A stretch of DNA of 64,000 nucleotides from Neptuniibacter sp. CAU 1671 (GTDB lineage Bacteria; Pseudomonadota; Gammaproteobacteria; Pseudomonadales; Balneatricaceae), in the NCBI RefSeq assembly GCF_029222905.1, contig NZ_JARHUE010000002.1, forward strand, positions 62,001 to 126,000, in the 5' to 3' direction. The notes below the pieces were generated by a model. The model worked only from the letters and a program-made list of their open reading frames with translations, did no database searches and was not told the origin of the DNA. The position numbers and the translations under genes were made by a program. Positions 44,969 to 53,776 of this stretch are shown here, piece by piece. Each line of letters starts with the position of its first letter. Positions within the stretch are counted from its first letter, which is position 1.

Positions 44969-45592
44969 ATGACCGCACCTTTTTTTATTTATGTTCATGG
45001 CTTTAACAGCTCGCCTCAGTCGATGAAAGCGCAGCTTTTTCTGCAATATATGCAGCGCTTGGGCCGGGCTGAGCAGGTGGCGATACCGGAGCTGTCGCAT
45101 TGGCCCAGAGAGGCAATACGTACGCTTCAGGCGGAGGTTGAACGGCACTGGGATCGTGCCGTGATATTGCTGGGCAGTTCGCTAGGAGGGTTTTACAGCA
45201 CCTGGTTAACTGAGCATTACCCGCATGTGCGCACGGTGCTTATCAATCCGGCGGTGAACCCACATGAATTGCTGCCTGCCTATCTGGGTGAAAACAGAAA
45301 TCTTTATTCCGGTCAGGTGTATCAGTTAACCGAGGGGCATCTGCTGCAGTTACTGCAGTTGAAAACAGCACAGATCGCTGACCCGACCCGTTACCTGTTG
45401 CTGACCCAGACCGGGGATGAAACGCTCGACTACCGGGATGCGGTGGCAATGTTTGCTGATTCGCCTCAGTTTGTGCAGCCCGGAGGCAGTCATGGCTTTG
45501 AACAGTTTGAACAGTTGATACCGGCAATCCTGGCGTTTGCCGAAGGCCGGCTTGAGTTACCGCCGGTTACACCCCTTTACCCTACCAGTTGA
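44969..45592 (+). CDS. yqiA: YqiA family esterase
   Basis: A 207-residue alpha/beta hydrolase. Seen: FIYVHGFNSSPQSMKAQLF, the nucleophile elbow GSSLGGFYS (Ser71 region), LINPAVNPHELL, QTGDETLDYRDAV (acid) and GGSHGFEQFEQL (His). E. coli YqiA hydrolyses short acyl esters in vitro; the natural substrate is not known. It precedes parE by 15 bp, as in E. coli. Confidence 0.92.
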   Translation: MTAPFFIYVHGFNSSPQSMKAQLFLQYMQRLGRAEQVAIPELSHWPREAIRTLQAEVERHWDRAVILLGSSLGGFYSTWLTEHYPHVRTVLINPAVNPHELLPAYLGENRNLYSGQVYQLTEGHLLQLLQLKTAQIADPTRYLLLTQTGDETLDYRDAVAMFADSPQFVQPGGSHGFEQFEQLIPAILAFAEGRLELPPVTPLYPTS

Positions 45593-45607
45593 CAGGAACC
45601 GCACTCG

Positions 45608-47500
45608 ATGTCGAAGCAATACAACGCGGAAGCCATAGAAGTTCTCAGCGGCCTGGAGCCCGTCAGACGACGCCCAGGCATGTATACCGAAACGGACCGC
45701 CCTAACCATCTGGCGCAGGAAGTCATTGATAACTCGGTGGATGAGGCGCTGGCGGGACATGCCAGCCAGATCGATGTCATTCTGAATAAAGATCAGTCCC
45801 TGACCGTGTCCGATGACGGACGTGGTATGCCGGTGGATATTCATCCGGAGCAGGGAGTCAGCGGTGTGGAACTGATCCTGACCAAACTGCATGCCGGGGG
45901 CAAGTTCAGTAATGATAACTACACCTACTCCGGTGGTCTGCACGGGGTGGGGGTCTCAGTGGTGAATGCGCTCTCCAAACTGCTGGAGGTGCAGGTGCGC
46001 CGCGACGGGCAGGTGTACCGGATCGGTTTTGCTGATGGCGAAAAGGTCTCAGAACTTGAAGTGATCGATACCTGTGGCAAACGTAATACCGGTACCACCG
46101 TGCGCTTTCTGCCCGACCCGGGTTACTTCGATAGCCATAAATTCAGTGTTTCCCGCCTGAAACATAACCTGCGGGCCAAGGCGGTACTCTGCCCGGGTCT
46201 GAAAGTCACCTTCACCGATCTTACAGGCGCCCAGCGGGAAAAAGAGGAGTGGTATTACGAGGACGGTCTGGTTGACTACCTCAAGGGTACCACTCAGGTT
46301 TATGAAACCGTGCCGGCTGAACCTTTTACCGGGTCACTGCAGGGTGAAGAGGACGCTGTCGAGTGGGCGGTGCAGTGGCTGCCGGAAGGCGGCGAGATGA
46401 CCTGCGAAAGTTACGTTAACCTGATTCCCACGGCACAGGGCGGTACCCATGTAAATGGTTTCCGTACTGGCTTGCTGGAAGCGATGCGAGAGTTCTGCGA
46501 ATTCCGTAATCTGCTGCCGCGTGGCGTAAAACTCACCGGTGACGATATCTGGGACCGCTGCTGCTATATCCTCTCTGCCAAGATGCGTGATCCGCAGTTC
46601 GCCGGTCAGACCAAGGAGCGTCTCTCTTCGCGCCAGATCGCTGCGTTTATCACCGGCGCCATCAAGGATGCGTTTTCCCTCTGGCTCAACAAACATGTGG
46701 AAGAGGGCGAAAAACTCGCCGAAGTGGTGATCAGCAACGCTCAGAAACGCCTGCGCTCTAACCGTAAGGTAGTGCGCAAGAAGGTGACGTCCGGTCCTGC
46801 CCTGCCGGGGAAACTGGCGGACTGCTCCGGTGGCGATACCATGCGGTCAGAGCTGTTTCTGGTGGAGGGTGACTCCGCGGGTGGTTCTGCCAAGCAGGCC
46901 CGTGACCGCGAGTTTCAGGCGATCATGCCGCTGCGCGGTAAGATTCTTAATACCTGGGAGGTGGACCCGGGCGAGGTGCTGGGTTCTCAGGAGATCCACG
47001 ATATATCGGTGGCGATCGGTGTTGAGCCGGGATCTGATGATCTGACAGGCCTGCGCTACGGCAAGGTCTGCATTCTGGCGGATGCGGATTCCGACGGGCT
47101 GCACATCGCAACCCTGCTCTGTGCGCTGTTTGTGCGTCATTTCCGCCCGCTGGTGGCGGCAGGTCATGTCTATGTGGCGATGCCGCCGCTGTACCGTATC
47201 GATGTGGCGAAAGAGGTGTATTACGCGCTGGATGATGCCGAACGCGATGGCATCATGGAGCGCATCCGGGCCGAACGCTCCAACGCCAAGATTGGTGTGC
47301 AGCGCTTTAAGGGTCTGGGTGAGATGAACCCGATGCAATTGCGTGAAACCACCATGTCGCCTGATACCCGTCGGCTGGTACAACTGATGATCGAAGCGGG
47401 TGATGGAACCAACGAAATGATGGATATGCTGCTGGCCAAAAAACGCTCCTCCGATCGCAAGGAGTGGCTGGAAAGCAAGGGTAATCTGGCGGATGTATAA
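45608..47500 (+). CDS. parE: DNA topoisomerase IV subunit B
   Basis: A 630-residue GHKL ATPase subunit of topoisomerase IV, which unlinks daughter chromosomes. ATP site: EVIDNSVDEALAGHA, DDGRGMPVDIHPEQG and GGLHGVGVSVVNALS. The TOPRIM part has FLVEGDSAGGSAKQARDREF, PLRGKILN and ADADSDGLHIATLL. The length matches E. coli ParE. The 3' end overlaps the next gene by 8 bp. Confidence 0.97.
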   Translation: MSKQYNAEAIEVLSGLEPVRRRPGMYTETDRPNHLAQEVIDNSVDEALAGHASQIDVILNKDQSLTVSDDGRGMPVDIHPEQGVSGVELILTKLHAGGKFSNDNYTYSGGLHGVGVSVVNALSKLLEVQVRRDGQVYRIGFADGEKVSELEVIDTCGKRNTGTTVRFLPDPGYFDSHKFSVSRLKHNLRAKAVLCPGLKVTFTDLTGAQREKEEWYYEDGLVDYLKGTTQVYETVPAEPFTGSLQGEEDAVEWAVQWLPEGGEMTCESYVNLIPTAQGGTHVNGFRTGLLEAMREFCEFRNLLPRGVKLTGDDIWDRCCYILSAKMRDPQFAGQTKERLSSRQIAAFITGAIKDAFSLWLNKHVEEGEKLAEVVISNAQKRLRSNRKVVRKKVTSGPALPGKLADCSGGDTMRSELFLVEGDSAGGSAKQARDREFQAIMPLRGKILNTWEVDPGEVLGSQEIHDISVAIGVEPGSDDLTGLRYGKVCILADADSDGLHIATLLCALFVRHFRPLVAAGHVYVAMPPLYRIDVAKEVYYALDDAERDGIMERIRAERSNAKIGVQRFKGLGEMNPMQLRETTMSPDTRRLVQLMIEAGDGTNEMMDMLLAKKRSSDRKEWLESKGNLADV

Positions 47501-48791
47501 AGCAGCCGCGCTGCTACTGGTGCTGCTGGTTTCCGGTTCGGTACAGGCAGCACAACCCAAGGGCTGGTTTTACCAGCTCTTTGTCGACCGTGATCTGTGG
47601 CAAGAGCACCATATTGATATTTCAGCCCGCGTGCAGAGCGGACTGATCGCCTCTGATCTGGGAGGGGACAACGTCTTCCCCTCAGGTTTTCTCAATCTGC
47701 ATGACGGCTTTGTCCTGAACCGGGCAGAGGTGCTGATCGAAAAACCCCTGAACAGTCGGGTGCGCCCCCGCATAGGGCCTTTCCCCGGTGGTACTTACCG
47801 GGACTGGGACTGGGGGTTTCTGGTGCAGGGGCGGTACGGTGAGGATTTCAGCCGTACCTATGGTTTTGATGACGAGCTGGGCCTGAATGAAGATAAAAAA
47901 CGGGTAGCTATCCTGCCGCAATGGTTCGTTACCGCCTATGCGCCCTGGGGAGGTGGTACCACGTTTCAGTTCGGCACCTGGTTTACCAATATTGGCAATG
48001 AGATCGGTGCGCCGATTGATCCGCCGAGCCCGTTTTACAGCCATGCCTATGCGTTTATGTATGGCCCGACCAAACACTTTGGCGGCCTGTTGTCGACCCG
48101 ATTGCCGGTGGATAAAACCTATGGACTGTGGGGTGTTGAGTTAGGTCTGGTAAAGGGCTGGAACAACCTGCAGGACAATAACAGCGATAAAAGCCTGATC
48201 ACGGCGCTGCAGTGGCGTAGCCCTGATATGGCAACCTGGGTTGATCTTGAGAGTATCTGGGGCAATGAACAGTCAGAGCATGGCATCAGTGATCAGGCGC
48301 CTTTTATCGCAGTCAGCAGTCAGAGCAAAGATCTGTTCCGACAGTTTCATTCTCTGACGGTCAGCCATCAGTTTGGTGAGAAGAAAACCTGGCGAGGCGT
48401 GTTTAATACCGTCTACGGTCGTCAGGAAGGCGGGGATGTGCTGGCAGACAGCCATAACCCGCCCGGCTTTCTGATCGTAGAAACCAGCGAGTGGTATGGC
48501 TGGAATCTGAGTTTGATCCGGCAACTGCAACCGGGTTTGCAGGCGGCCATGAGATTAGAAGAACTGAAAGACCCGCAGGGGGCATTCTTTCTGCTGCCTG
48601 CGGGTGAGTACCGCGCCTGGACGGCGAACCTGTCCTGGTACCCACAGCCCTGGTTACGTATTCGTCCGGAACTGCGGTATGACACTTATCGGGGTGATGG
48701 CAAACCCTTTGGCGGGCAGGTGCCCACGTTGTTTAACGGCCGTGAAACTGAGCAGTGGCTGTTTTCAATTGATGCGACCCTATTTTTGTAA
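47493..48791 (+). CDS. Outer-membrane beta-barrel protein, BBP2/OmpL-like
   Basis: A 432-residue exported protein. Residues 1-19 form a signal peptide (MYKAAALLLVLLVSGSVQA). The mature part alternates polar and aromatic residues in many short strands (ISARVQSGLIAS, WGFLVQGRYGED, FQFGTWFTNIGNE, WTANLSWYPQPWLRIRPEL) and ends with DATLFL, an outer-membrane barrel terminus. The pattern DWGFLVQGRYG...FGTWFTNIGNEI resembles the putative beta-barrel porin-2 (BBP2) family. The substrate is unknown. Its start overlaps parE by 8 bp and parC follows 42 bp later, an unusual setting for a porin. Confidence 0.82.
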   Translation: MYKAAALLLVLLVSGSVQAAQPKGWFYQLFVDRDLWQEHHIDISARVQSGLIASDLGGDNVFPSGFLNLHDGFVLNRAEVLIEKPLNSRVRPRIGPFPGGTYRDWDWGFLVQGRYGEDFSRTYGFDDELGLNEDKKRVAILPQWFVTAYAPWGGGTTFQFGTWFTNIGNEIGAPIDPPSPFYSHAYAFMYGPTKHFGGLLSTRLPVDKTYGLWGVELGLVKGWNNLQDNNSDKSLITALQWRSPDMATWVDLESIWGNEQSEHGISDQAPFIAVSSQSKDLFRQFHSLTVSHQFGEKKTWRGVFNTVYGRQEGGDVLADSHNPPGFLIVETSEWYGWNLSLIRQLQPGLQAAMRLEELKDPQGAFFLLPAGEYRAWTANLSWYPQPWLRIRPELRYDTYRGDGKPFGGQVPTLFNGRETEQWLFSIDATLFL

Positions 48792-48833
48792 CGCTGTGAT
48801 ATGGCAGCGCTAAGCGAATGGTGAAGATAAACG

Positions 48834-51125
48834 ATGACAATGCAAACCACCTTTGAAGGCGAAACGGAACGCCTGTCGCTGAAGGACTTTACCGAGAAAG
48901 CGTATCTGGATTACTCCATGTACGTGATTCTTGACCGTGCCCTGCCGCATATTGGCGATGGCATGAAACCGGTGCAGCGCCGGATTGTGTATGCGATGTC
49001 TGAGCTGGGGCTGAAAGCGACAGCCAAATACAAAAAGTCAGCCCGTACCGTGGGTGATGTGCTGGGTAAGTTCCACCCTCATGGTGATTCCGCCTGTTAT
49101 GAAGCGATGGTGCTGATGGCGCAGCCCTTCAGTTACCGCTATCCGCTGGTGGATGGTCAGGGTAACTGGGGTTCGCCGGATGATCCGAAATCCTTTGCAG
49201 CGATGCGTTACACCGAATCAAGACTGGCGCCTTATGCCGATGTGCTTCTGGCTGAGGTGGGGCAAGGAACAGTGGACTGGCTGCCCAACTTTGACGGTAC
49301 CCTTCGCGAACCTGCCATTCTGCCCGCGCGTCTGCCCAATGTGTTGCTCAATGGCACTACGGGAATCGCGGTGGGCATGGCAACGGATATTCCGCCGCAT
49401 AACCTGCGTGAAGTGACCCGCGCCTGTATCCATCTGCTGGACAATCCGGATGCTGATCTGGATCAGCTCTGTGAATTTGTGCCGGGGCCGGATATGCCTA
49501 CCGAGGCAGAGATCATTACACCTCGGGCGGATCTGAAAAAACTCTATGAAACCGGCCGTGGTTCGGTGCGGATGCGCGCCGTGTATATGCGCGAAGAGGG
49601 CGATATTATCGTCACCGCGTTGCCGCACCAGGTATCTGGGGCCAAGGTGCTGGAACAGATTGCCGCCCAGATGCAGCAGAAAAAACTGCCGATGGTGAGT
49701 GATCTGCGGGATGAGTCAGACCATGAAAATCCGACCCGTCTGGTGATTGTGCCGCGCTCAAACCGGGTCGATATCGAGCAGCTGATGGCGCATCTGTTTG
49801 CCTCAACCGATCTGGAACGTACCTATCGTGTGAATATGAACATGATCGGTATCGACGGGCGGCCGCAGGTCAAGGATCTGCGTCGGATTTTGACTGAATG
49901 GCTGAGCTGGCGTACCGGCGTTGTGCGCAAGCGTCTCCAGCACCGTCTGGATAAGGTGCTGGAACGCCTGCATATTCTGGAAGGTTTGATGACCGCCTAC
50001 CTTAATATTGATGAGGTGATTGCGATTATCCGCCATGAAGACAATCCCAAGCAGGAGTTGATGAACCGGTTTGAGCTCACGGCGGTGCAGGCTGATGCGA
50101 TCCTTGATCTGAAACTGCGCCATTTGGCCAAACTGGAAGAGATCAAGATTCGCGGCGAGCAGGACGAACTCGAGCTGGAGCGCAAAAAGCTGCAGGACAT
50201 TCTGGGTTCAGATGAAGCGATGCGTGACCTGATTAAAGAGGAACTCACTGCGGATGCTGAGCAGTATGGTGATGACCGTCGCTCTCCAATCGTGGCGCGT
50301 GAAGAAGCGCAGGCGTTCAGTGAAAAAGACCTGCTGACCGCTGAACCGGTGACGGTTGTGGTATCAAAACAGGGCTGGATCCGTTCTGCCAAGGGGCATG
50401 ATATTGATGCGGAAGGACTCAGTTACAAATCCGGCGATGGCTTTAAACTCGCCTGCAAGGCCCGGGCAAACCAGCCCACGCTGCTGCTCGACAGTACCGG
50501 TCGCAGTTATACCCTTGATACCCATAACCTGCCCTCTGCCCGGGGACAGGGCGAGCCTATAACCGGTAAAATCAGTATGCCGAAGGGTGCCACCATTGAG
50601 GGGGCGCTATCCGGTAAAGAATCCGATTACCTGCTGCTGGCCTCGAATGCGGGGTACGGTTTTGTCACCCAGTTGGGTGAACTGACCAGTAAAACCAAAA
50701 ATGGTAAGGCGGCACTGACTCTGCCGAAAAACGCGTTGGTGTTACCTCCATTGACGGTGCAGGATAAAACGACCCAGTTGATTGCGTCTGTGACCAATGA
50801 GGGCCGGTTGTTGCTGTTCCCGGTGGCGGAACTGCCGGAACTCTCCCGTGGTAAAGGCAACAAGATCATCAATATCCCGTCTGCACGGGCGGCTTCCGGT
50901 GATGAAATTGTGGTCGCGCAGGCGATTCTGGGGCCGGATGATGCGCTGCTGGTCTACTCAGGCAAGCAGTTCCTGCGTCTGAAAGGCGCTGACCTTGAAC
51001 ATTACAAGGGTGAGCGCGGCCGCCGGGGTAACCGCCTGCCAAGGGGATATCAGCGGGTGGATAAACTGGATATCGAGGTTCAGTCAGAGGCCAGTAATGG
51101 ATCGGCTGAAAACGAGCCGCAGTAA
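48834..51125 (+). CDS. parC: DNA topoisomerase IV subunit A
   Basis: A 763-residue DNA-cleaving subunit of topoisomerase IV. The N-terminal region has [20 protein letters not shown], the quinolone region [12 protein letters not shown] with the wild-type Ser and Glu, and the catalytic tyrosine Tyr126 in [10 protein letters not shown]. The tower and coiled coil follow, then a C-terminal beta-propeller with degenerate repeats (about 500-745). The length is near that of E. coli ParC (752). A terminator lies just downstream. Confidence 0.97.
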   Translation: MTMQTTFEGETERLSLKDFTEKAYLDYSMYVILDRALPHIGDGMKPVQRRIVYAMSELGLKATAKYKKSARTVGDVLGKFHPHGDSACYEAMVLMAQPFSYRYPLVDGQGNWGSPDDPKSFAAMRYTESRLAPYADVLLAEVGQGTVDWLPNFDGTLREPAILPARLPNVLLNGTTGIAVGMATDIPPHNLREVTRACIHLLDNPDADLDQLCEFVPGPDMPTEAEIITPRADLKKLYETGRGSVRMRAVYMREEGDIIVTALPHQVSGAKVLEQIAAQMQQKKLPMVSDLRDESDHENPTRLVIVPRSNRVDIEQLMAHLFASTDLERTYRVNMNMIGIDGRPQVKDLRRILTEWLSWRTGVVRKRLQHRLDKVLERLHILEGLMTAYLNIDEVIAIIRHEDNPKQELMNRFELTAVQADAILDLKLRHLAKLEEIKIRGEQDELELERKKLQDILGSDEAMRDLIKEELTADAEQYGDDRRSPIVAREEAQAFSEKDLLTAEPVTVVVSKQGWIRSAKGHDIDAEGLSYKSGDGFKLACKARANQPTLLLDSTGRSYTLDTHNLPSARGQGEPITGKISMPKGATIEGALSGKESDYLLLASNAGYGFVTQLGELTSKTKNGKAALTLPKNALVLPPLTVQDKTTQLIASVTNEGRLLLFPVAELPELSRGKGNKIINIPSARAASGDEIVVAQAILGPDDALLVYSGKQFLRLKGADLEHYKGERGRRGNRLPRGYQRVDKLDIEVQSEASNGSAENEPQ

Positions 51126-51130
51126 TGTAA

Positions 51131-51160
51131 AAAGCCCGGCATATGCCGGGCTTTGTTTTA
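51131..51160. terminator. Terminator between parC and the convergent gene
   Basis: AAAGCCCGGC-ATAT-GCCGGGCTTT is a perfect palindrome with A-rich and T-rich flanks. It can serve parC on the plus strand and the exported-protein gene on the minus strand. Confidence 0.88.
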
Positions 51161-51171
51161 TCCTCTCTAAC

Positions 51172-51870
51172 TCAGAATAGACAATCGGTGCCGCCAATCG
51201 GGTTGGGGTACACATCGACGTAATTGGTGCGCAGATAAGCGGCGCAGGCGTTGTATTCATCTTCTGAACTCAGTTCACGGCGTGGCCCGTCAATGTACTG
51301 CTCGCAAAAGCCCCCGGAGCCGGTCCATTGAGTTCTCAGGGCCCAGTAGTTGCTCGCAGCGGCATCCCAGAACTGCACAGTGACATAGTCGCTGACGCCT
51401 GAATCGATGATGCAATAGGGCTCTAGTCCGTTATACCCAGCAGGCGAGGCCAGACCCGCGAAATGATCCCAGTCGCCTTCACAAGGGCAGGGACTTTCAC
51501 CCGGTGGCAGATATACCAGACCAAACGGAATAAAGATCGAAAGGTTGATGCTGCCCGCGCCGGTTGTGACAGCCAGAACGTAGTTGCCGGGGCCATCAAC
51601 AGCGGTGGCTACATCGGCGGTGGTCTCCAGTAGCAGCAGGTTGTCAGTAGAGCCGGGGTTGAGTGTTGCGTTCGCACCGCCAAGGGTTACCGTGACACCA
51701 GATGCATCCAGATTAATACCCTCCACCAGAATCATCAGGGTCGAATAGTCGATTTTAACTGAGTAGATTGCAGGAGCATTGGCGGACGGATTGGGTTGCG
51801 GTTTTGCCGCATATGCCAGCCCGGAGAACCCCACAAAGAGCACGAGGAATAGAGTCCAGTATCGTTTCAT
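51172..51870 (-). CDS. Exported unknown protein with IPT/TIG-like domain
   Basis: A 232-residue secreted or periplasmic protein. The ATG at 51870 has GGAGCG upstream and starts a clear signal peptide (MKRYWTLFLVLFVGFSGLAYA, cleaved before AKP, broken here by one residue at most). Residues about 30-115 (PAIYSVKIDYSTLMILVEGI, VTVTLGGANATLN) resemble an IPT/TIG beta-sandwich of the kind found in exported multi-domain proteins. The C-terminal half is cysteine-containing (PCPCEGDWDHF, PYCIID, GFCEQY, ACAAYL, DCLF), suggesting three or more disulfides. I do not recognise a specific family. It is monocistronic. Confidence 0.7.
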   Translation of the reverse strand: MKRYWTLFLVLFVGFSGLAYAAKPQPNPSANAPAIYSVKIDYSTLMILVEGINLDASGVTVTLGGANATLNPGSTDNLLLLETTADVATAVDGPGNYVLAVTTGAGSINLSIFIPFGLVYLPPGESPCPCEGDWDHFAGLASPAGYNGLEPYCIIDSGVSDYVTVQFWDAAASNYWALRTQWTGSGGFCEQYIDGPRRELSSEDEYNACAAYLRTNYVDVYPNPIGGTDCLF

Positions 51871-51995
51871 GGGGCGCTCCTTTGCATGTTTTTTGATCAA
51901 CCGGAACTTCAGTATAGTCATGCGCTGTCGAAATAATGCGCTGCAAAGGCCAGGCTGCTTGAAGGTTTTTCAAGCATAAGCACGGATCGATCTTT

Positions 51996-52012
51996 CTTAA
52001 GATAGATTTAAG
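51996..52012 (+). promoter_or_regulatory. PmrA-like box before the eptA-type gene
   Basis: CTTAAG-ATAGA-TTTAAG is a perfect match to the PmrA consensus YTTAAK-N5-YTTAAK: a direct repeat with 11-bp period. It lies 59 bp before the start of a phosphoethanolamine transferase gene, and genes of that kind are PmrA targets in enterics and others (established knowledge). pmrAB is not in the window. Confidence 0.7.
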
Positions 52013-52071
52013 TTCAGCACACTAAGCTTGCCTGCTAAGCGATAGCGGAACATTAACTGACAGGTAACAAT

Positions 52072-53727
52072 GTGCTGAATTTCCCTAAACTGACCAATCA
52101 GAAACTCTCCCTGCTGGTTACTGCATACATTGCATTCATTTTGAATGCGCCTTTTTATCTGGGTGCCTGGCGTGCCCTGCAACAGAATGGGCAGGTGAAT
52201 TATCTGTTTCTGGCCAGCCTTCCTGTGTTTTTGTTTTGCATCATTTTCCTGTTGGTGAATCTGCTCCGGCTGACTGGGTGTTTCAGGTACTTTGCGGCGC
52301 TACTGGTGTTGGTTTCAGGTGGGTTGTTTTATGCCACGTTTAACTATGGTGTGGTGTTTAACTACGACATGATCGTCAATATTGCCGAAACCGATGTCAG
52401 AGAGGGTGCCTCCTACCTGAATGGGCAGCTATTGGTCTATCTGGCGCTGTTTGCTGTGTTGCCCGCCCTGCTGGTGCTCCGACTTGGCGCCGGGCGTGGC
52501 TCTTATTTGCGTGAGCTTAAACAGCTGTCGCTGAATGCAGTTGCGCTGGTAGCAGTATTACTTGTTGTGGCGATGAGTTTTTATTCTAACTATGCCTCTC
52601 TGGGACGTAATCATCGCCACTTGCAGAAGATGATTGTGCCGACTCAGTTTGTCTGGAGCAGTGGCAAACTGATTAAGCAGCGTTTTTTCAGTCAGCCTCA
52701 CCCGTTTACCGAGTTGGTGGATACAGCGACACATACGGATCACCCGACAGAGCCTTATCTGGTGGTGATGGTGTTGGGAGAAACCGCCCGAGCCCAGAAC
52801 TTCTCGCTGAATGGTTACGATCGTCCGACCAATGCGTTTACCAGCGCCTATCCGGTGGTGTCTTACCGGCATATGTCTTCGTGCGGTACCGCCACCGCGT
52901 ACTCAGTGCCCTGTATGTTTTCGTTTCTGAATGAAGCTAATTACCGGCCTGAGCGTGCCAGTCAGCAGGAAAACGTACTGGATGTGATCCAGAAGGCGGG
53001 GTTTGATGTTTTCTGGCTGGATAATGACAGTGGTTGCAAAGGGGTGTGCAAGCGGGTGCTCAATACCGAAATAGAAACCACCGCCCGCGAAGGTTTTTGT
53101 GATGGTGAGTATTGTTATGACGAGGCGTTGATCTCAGGGTTGGATCAGTTGCTGGCGCAGCCATTGAAGCGTGACACGCTGGTCATTTTACACACCATAG
53201 GCAGTCATGGACCCACTTATTACCGGCGTTATCCAAAAAGCTTCGCGCACTTTATGCCGGACTGTCAGCGCAGTGATATTCAAAACTGCTCGCAGGATGC
53301 GCTGGTGAATACCTATGACAATACCCTGTTATACACCGATGCTGTGATTGCCGAAGTGATTGAGCGTCTGAGTGACCGCCCCAATACTTCTTCTGTGTTT
53401 TATGTGTCGGATCATGGCGAATCACTTGGTGAATCCGGACTCTATCTGCATGGCACACCCAAGCTTTTTGCGCCGGATGAGCAAACGCAGGTTGCCAACC
53501 TGCTGTGGTTATCCGATGCCTTTAAGGCAGAGAGCCATATCGATCTGGGGTGTCTGGAAAAACAGGCAGAAGAGGGGCAGTTCAGTCATGATTACATCGT
53601 ACATACCCTGCTGGACCTGACAGCGGTGCGGGCATCGGTTTATGACCCCAGTCTGAGCCTCCTGCAGAGCTGTGTAAGACCGCAGTTGCAGGTCAGCCAG
53701 AACGTGCCTAAGTCAAAAAATGTCTAA
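52072..53727 (+). CDS. eptA: Phosphoethanolamine transferase, EptA/PmrC type
   Basis: A 551-residue inner-membrane enzyme with about five N-terminal helices (residues 10-175) and a periplasmic sulfatase-like domain. It transfers phosphoethanolamine to lipid A, lowering polymyxin binding. Catalytic motifs: VLGETARAQNFSLNGYDRPT, the nucleophile Thr in SCGTATAYSVPCMFS, and FYVSDHGESLGESGLYLHG. Paired cysteines (CGTATAYSVPC, GCKGVC, GFCDGEYC, DCQRSDIQNC) give the disulfides of this group. The start is GTG at 52072, since the overlapping ATG runs into TGA. A PmrA-like box precedes it. EptB/C-type substrates cannot be excluded. Confidence 0.92.
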   Translation: MLNFPKLTNQKLSLLVTAYIAFILNAPFYLGAWRALQQNGQVNYLFLASLPVFLFCIIFLLVNLLRLTGCFRYFAALLVLVSGGLFYATFNYGVVFNYDMIVNIAETDVREGASYLNGQLLVYLALFAVLPALLVLRLGAGRGSYLRELKQLSLNAVALVAVLLVVAMSFYSNYASLGRNHRHLQKMIVPTQFVWSSGKLIKQRFFSQPHPFTELVDTATHTDHPTEPYLVVMVLGETARAQNFSLNGYDRPTNAFTSAYPVVSYRHMSSCGTATAYSVPCMFSFLNEANYRPERASQQENVLDVIQKAGFDVFWLDNDSGCKGVCKRVLNTEIETTAREGFCDGEYCYDEALISGLDQLLAQPLKRDTLVILHTIGSHGPTYYRRYPKSFAHFMPDCQRSDIQNCSQDALVNTYDNTLLYTDAVIAEVIERLSDRPNTSSVFYVSDHGESLGESGLYLHGTPKLFAPDEQTQVANLLWLSDAFKAESHIDLGCLEKQAEEGQFSHDYIVHTLLDLTAVRASVYDPSLSLLQSCVRPQLQVSQNVPKSKNV

Positions 53728-53776
53728 GGGATAGTTTACAATACCGTTTAACTGACTTAGTTTCCCTACAACGTCA

